This document shows, one piece after another, positions 60,601-64,000 of a stretch of DNA of 64,000 nucleotides (position 1 is the first letter of the stretch; each line of letters begins with the position of its first letter). The DNA is taken from NCBI GenBank assembly GCA_030141605.1, contig JAQGDQ010000042.1:372001-436000 (forward strand), written 5' to 3'. A model generated the notes under the pieces. That model was not told the DNA's origin. It searched no databases and saw only the letters and a list, made by a program, of their open reading frames with translations. The translations under genes and the position numbers were made by a program. Source of the stretch: Tubiluchus corallicola. Taxonomy: Eukaryota > Priapulida > Priapulimorpha > Priapulimorphida > Tubiluchidae.

Positions 60601-61795
60601 GACATTCTCATTAGCAAAAATGAAATTTACTTATTTGTTCCATTAGTTGGCCAAACACCGAGCTAGTCAAAAATGTGGGCCAGGACCACACGACAATCAC
60701 AACCCAGAATTCAATGAACCTATTCCAAGAATGGGACGCAAGTAGTCAGTCCTTTCAGGCACTATTATTGTCGTAGTAGTACGCAAAAAAACTGCTGTAC
60801 GTGTTGTACGTATGTTGCACATTCTGCAGGAATGTATTTAAGTTATCCATGATAGAGTCTTGTCTTTTATTTCGATGAAGAAATTATATATGTGATATTG
60901 TAAAAAAAAACAAAAAATCTGTGTACTACTTAATAACCTAGATTATAACCAGAAAACATGTAAATATTTTACAAAATCAGCTTTTAAGGATGTGTACAAG
61001 GCAAAATAACACTAAGTTACTACATAAGAATAGTTACTTGTATAAGTTTCATCAGGGTAGTAAATAACCAATGTTTACTAAACACTGTATCTCCAATCAT
61101 ATCTGCTGTGAATTCTTTATGTTTCACTAACTCATCAGGTGGTGAAGGATTTCTGTACTCATCATCCTCTCCGACGGCTACAGCTAGAAAAACAGAAAAA
61201 TGACAATTTTATGGTTGCAAGAAAAATATATGACATCATATCTCATCGGTATTCACACAATACACGTAACACAACTCTTGTAAGCATAGAAGCTATTTCA
61301 TGCCTTTCGTATTCGTAGTCAACTTTATTTAAAAGATGCGACCAATTGAGTTTATTAGGTAAGAAGGTTGTGAAATTTCTAATTTTAACTTTAGTACCAT
61401 ACCCGGCACATTGTTAAAGTTCACAAAAAACAGCAGATGAACATTAAGTGATCTTCAGTTAATCTTAATACTTATCCTACCATTTACATGAAACTGTGGA
61501 CATAGTTTTAATTCATATATTAGTAGTTTTATTATAATACCATACCATACTGCATACTGTTTAAATTCTGAAATAAATAGTAGGGAAAATTATTAGTAGG
61601 GCGATTATAACTGTTATCTTGCCATTGCTCAATAAGTCACAAAAAATAATTTTAACATATACTGCGCTCAGCCCACCAGTTTGGCCAACAGAACAGTTAA
61701 TTCTTGGCAAAAATCACTTGACAAATTAGATAAGTCTATTAATATTAATTCTTACTATGACAGAAATTTAAATGAATACCTTCAAAATCAGACAT
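48663..61795 (-). CDS. SAAL1: SAAL1-like armadillo-type protein
   Basis: Eleven minus-strand exons: 61795-61780, 61183-61038, 60378-60259, 58604-58521, 57772-57630, 56875-56763, 56243-56120, 53028-52943, 52046-51888, 49866-49430 and 48845-48663 (TGA). They join in phase to 536 residues; human SAAL1 has 474. A 16-base first coding exon (MSDFE) leads to DEYRNPSPPDE and IGDTVFSKHWLFTTLMKLIQ, an acidic stretch, EELQDELCKLWDMSMNQ, EVVKYLQEFKAVDILIGVL, EISLGVLGNMVCH and VPTLVEASR, all matching the family in order. The C-terminus ends NLPTLLKIFSEKLNA. Exon 10 (437 bases) carries a Ser/Thr/Glu-rich low-complexity insert that accounts for the extra length. SAAL1 is a helical-repeat protein linked in vertebrates to proliferation control; its biochemical role is poorly known. 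Several introns carry the TTAA-flanked repeat. Confidence 0.93.
49893..50504 (+). mobile_element. TTAA-flanked repeat family, full-length copy
   Basis: Bounded by TTAA on both sides: left TTAAAGCAAAACAGGACC, right (reverse complement) TTAAAAGAAGACATGATGA, so short imperfect inverted ends. TTAA target sites are characteristic of piggyBac-type elements, but no transposase is present. It lies in the SAAL1 intron between exons 9 and 10. Related copies are at 28237, 55225 and 58731. Confidence 0.75.
50892..51030 (+). mobile_element. Partial Tigger-type element end
   Basis: ACAGTCAAACCTCGTTATAC opens it, with further CTCGTTATA phrases, and TTAACCTGCAGTCCGCCAGG-like text follows. No matching right terminus was located, so it is truncated. 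Confidence 0.5.
51558..51640 (+). mobile_element. Tigger-type MITE, 3' half
   Basis: ACACCTCGTTATGACGCTAA, ACTCGCTGTAACATC, CCAGTCCCAAAGTGGGCGGT and ATAAAGAAGTCTGAGTGTA follow the second half of the copy at 42410-42598, more diverged. Confidence 0.75.
52393..52510 (+). repeat. Two-copy tandem duplication of about 60 bases
   Basis: TTCTAGGATTGTGTTTAAAT...ATTGGATGAAGT is followed by a diverged second copy, TTCTAGCATTGTGTTTAATT...ATTGGATGAAGT. It lies in the SAAL1 intron between exons 8 and 9. Confidence 0.8.
53256..53600 (+). mobile_element. tRNA-derived SINE-like repeat, copy 2
   Basis: The head has AGTGGCCAAGAGGTTCCGGG then GGTTCAATACTGG, close to A and B boxes. The body matches 25960-26290 (CCTCATGCTGGTTG, GGAACAGGTGG, GGTTTTACACCTGGTACTCA, AATGGCTTTGCATGG, AAATAAATGGCATTT). 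It ends in an ATT-type tail (ATTAATATTATTATTATTAT). It lies in the SAAL1 intron between exons 7 and 8, just outside exon 8. Confidence 0.8.
55225..55562 (-). mobile_element. TTAA-flanked repeat family, partial inverted copy
   Basis: On the minus strand it begins TTAAAGGGAAAACCAGACTC and follows the first half of the 49893-50504 copy (ACTACCACACAAATGCAAGT, CACTAGTGCTTCGC, GCGCTAGTGCC-type text in reverse). The second half is missing. It lies in the SAAL1 intron between exons 7 and 8. Confidence 0.8.
58317..58362 (-). mobile_element. TTAA-flanked repeat family, terminal scrap
   Basis: CAGGATGATTTTGTAAGTAC then CCCATTTTGAAGTTAGG repeats the terminal sequence found at 58738-58780. Confidence 0.6.
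58731..59323 (-). mobile_element. TTAA-flanked repeat family, near full-length inverted copy
   Basis: Starts AGGAAAACAGGATGATTTTT and runs antiparallel to the copy at 49893-50504 (TGACAATGAAATAATGGATT, CAGGCGAGCTCAACTAGTGG, GTTGCATGTGTTTG, GCACTAGTGCCCATCTAACT, CACGTAAGTCATTC) as far as ACAGTTTAGGATT, where it diverges before the far terminus. It lies in the SAAL1 intron between exons 3 and 4. Confidence 0.85.
59617..60105 (+). mobile_element. 3' end of a non-LTR retrotransposon
   Basis: FKFLGVHIAKDLTWKNHHGN at about 59630-59690 is the conserved stretch found after the catalytic core of jockey/RTE/CR1-type reverse transcriptases. Frame breaks follow, and the piece ends with ATAAATAAACTTATTATTAT, that is a polyadenylation-like signal and a TTA tail. 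It is truncated at its 5' side and lies in the SAAL1 intron between exons 3 and 4, antisense to the gene. Confidence 0.75.
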
Positions 61796-63100
61796 AGTGA
61801 AATGCCTCAGATGATTAATAAAGTGTGTCTCTTTTCTTCTTCGGTTCTTTAAAAGTCTAATAAAATCAATAGATAAATTTTAAGATTCGGGGTACAGTTC
61901 ATCATTTCTGCCCTATAGCCACTACTCTACAATGCAGATGTCAATTTGGAGATACGACAGTGATACAATATATTCTACCAATGATACAATATTGATAATC
62001 TGTTTTTCAAACGATACAATAAGATCCAATAAATTATTATGAATGACAAAACGATAAAGATGTGTGCTTAGCTATTATGTAGGGTGTAACAGTGTACTGC
62101 AATGCCGTATGACAGAATTGCCAAAAACAGTAATACTATTAATACATGAGCTGCAACAGATAAACATTATATTATGCATAGCGTTTATTACTATATATAT
62201 ATATACAGATATATTTATGTGAGCTGCACTGCTTGCACATAATTGAGAAAGTGCTTCTAAAAATACTGCATGTGTAAGGGTGTAATGATAACATAACTGT
62301 GCAATTAGTTAAAATGCAACAGTGGTTCAGGTTGTTTTTATTTGGAAATATAAATGATTACAGTTTCTTAACAACCGGGTATCCATTACCCGAGTGGTAT
62401 AAGAAACAGAGTATCCGAGTCTGATTTTTGCTACCTGTGTGAACACTAGTGTGCATTATTCTGTCATTTTAAAACAGGTGAAAACAACATTTAGCAACTT
62501 AAGTGGCCACATTTACCCACTGGACATAGGGTTATATTTCATCGTTGGTACAAAAGCTGATACCAAAATGGTTTTACTCAATGGCTTTCTTACAGTTTAT
62601 ATTTTTCTTAATCAATTTATTTTCAAGTGCATTTTAAATCTCATTTTTTTGTGTTTCGAATCTGATTTTTGTACATTTTACAATTTTTAATGATCACTTA
62701 TATTCATTAATTCTCCTGTTCACTTTGCTAGTATGTGCAAGCAGGCAGCTTGTTGTTTGAGTATTGAGTTCCTTGCTGCTGGCCCATATATGCTTTTAAA
62801 TGTTCTTTGTGTGCTTTTTCACATCTATATATTAAATTATCTATTTGTGCCTAAATAGATAATATAATATAAAAACATAAAAACTAGTAAGCTTGTATGG
62901 AAACTAATTTTTTGTAGCACAATCTCAAAAAACATCAAAGACCCCCCATTGAAAAGTTGTGTGTCAGTATTAGGTTTTTCCGATAGAAGGTTATTTGGGA
63001 ATCATTATCAAACCCTCTGATAAACTGATGGTAAAACCGTGCATCAAGCCGGCCTTTTATGACCTCAGAATTGAATATACACCTAGACTTCATAAAAATA
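61796..63100. other. Region upstream of SAAL1; no recognised gene
   Basis: It should contain the SAAL1 promoter and 5' UTR. Small TA microsatellites occur (62192-62207). Open frames are short and AT-driven. Confidence 0.5.
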
Positions 63101-63109
63101 ACAGATTAT

Positions 63110-64000
63110 TTAGGACCTTACTTGTTGTTATTGACAGATATGGGAACACGGCAGTGATGGCATAACTAGTATTTAAGACCTAGAAAAAGCTTATGACCAT
63201 GTCGACCAACAAAAATTGTGGCAAATATTGACACATTTAGGTACAGAGCAACCCTTTCCTGAATTTTGGAAATCATGGTACCATGGTTTTAATATTAGAT
63301 TTGTTTGGAGAAGCATCAAAAAGGATAATGTAATGGTAAAGTCAGGTGTAAAACAGGGTGATCCCAGGGCCTCTGTATTTTTCTCACTGTATATTAATAA
63401 AATGTTAAAAGAACAGAAAAAGCTACAAAACAATAGTGAGTATATAGCTGACGACACCACGCTAATTACAGAATTTGAAGAGGATATGTTGGTGTTATTG
63501 AAGATTGCTGATGATCCAGGAAAAGAGTAAGGCGTGAAATTCAGTGCGACCAAGTGTGCATCAATTCTCCTCTGTGGAGGTAATGCTAATACAGTCTTTA
63601 AGATAGGTGACGTACCTATATATGCAAAAGAAAGAGAAAAATACCTTGGGGTAATTATAAGAACACATAGAAGATGAACATAGCTAGAAAGAAAGAATAC
63701 CAGATATTAGAAGAACTATAGGTGGCTGCAAAGAATCAGACATTTGGGGGATAAATTTGGGCTTCCGGTGTTTGGCAATATTATGGCTTTAGGGGAACTA
63801 AATGAGGTAGGTCTGAATAAAATTTATGATAAGCATTTGGGTGAGAAAGCATTGGATGTGCATATAGAGAAAGCTATAGCAGAAACGGGATTAAAAATGT
63901 GGAATGAAAAGTTAAGTAAATGTTCGACAGTAGAAAGATATAGAGATTGCAAAAGTTGTATATCATTTGAACCCTGGACGAACAATACATGGGGGGCAGA
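63110..64000 (+). mobile_element. Reverse transcriptase fragment of a non-LTR retrotransposon, running off the window
   Basis: The plus strand shows RT motifs in order: TLLVVIDRYGNTAV (about 63118), DLEKAYDHVDQQKLW (63178, after a frame break), GVKQGDPRASVFFSLYI, YIADDTTLITEFEED (the YADD box with Ile for the Ala-preceding position), KFSATKCASILLCGG and EKYLGVIIRTHRR. Stops and frame changes show decay. The remaining 3' part lies beyond the window. It differs in sequence from the LINE at 17-21.7 kb, so it is another family. Confidence 0.85.

Overview
The window is nuclear DNA of an invertebrate-grade metazoan. It is AT-rich, its genes have many introns with GT-AG borders, and dispersed transposon debris (LINE, SINE and MITE) is everywhere. 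It carries a metazoan 5S rRNA-like sequence and genes for animal proteins (TMEM237, mL44, mL63, SAAL1, a cholinesterase-type esterase). I cannot name the species. There are no operons, CRISPR arrays or prokaryotic features.

Layout. 1-3.8 kb: a 5S rRNA-like sequence (minus strand), a (TTA)n tract, a rearranged duplicate of part of the MRPL44 locus, then a minisatellite with 60-bp units that becomes a 220-bp higher-order array and is interrupted by a 629-base assembly gap. 3.8-13.4 kb: mostly non-coding, with a degenerate repeat family, one long hairpin and two weak exon candidates. 13.4-23.9 kb: TMEM237 on the plus strand; its 5.9-kb intron holds a CR1/L2-like LINE whose 3' third is inverted in place. 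25.5-27.7 kb: MRPL57 (mL63), minus strand, three exons, complete. 31.4-38.4 kb: MRPL44 (mL44), plus strand, ten exons seen or implied, first exon not found, with several MITEs in its introns. 39.0-47.7 kb: a complete ten-exon membrane-anchored type-B carboxylesterase, minus strand. 48.7-61.8 kb: a complete eleven-exon SAAL1 gene, minus strand. 59.6-60.1 kb and 63.1-64 kb: fragments of non-LTR retrotransposons.

Exon borders were placed by translating by hand, requiring GT-AG borders and phase continuity across every junction. The three genes I call complete are in frame from ATG to stop (esterase 604 codons plus stop, SAAL1 536 plus stop, mL63 119 plus stop). TMEM237 and MRPL44 lack only a short first exon. 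The two mitoribosomal large-subunit genes are head to head, TMEM237/MRPL57 and MRPL44/esterase are convergent, and the esterase and SAAL1 are in tandem. The neighbours do not form an obvious pathway.

I found no convincing evidence for a wholly new biological system. The most unusual signals are structural: the in-place inversion inside the LINE, the deleted duplicate of MRPL44 beside the 5S sequence and minisatellite, a 24-base inverted match between the edge of the assembly gap and a site 6.6 kb away, and a TTAA-flanked repeat that has entered the SAAL1 introns several times.
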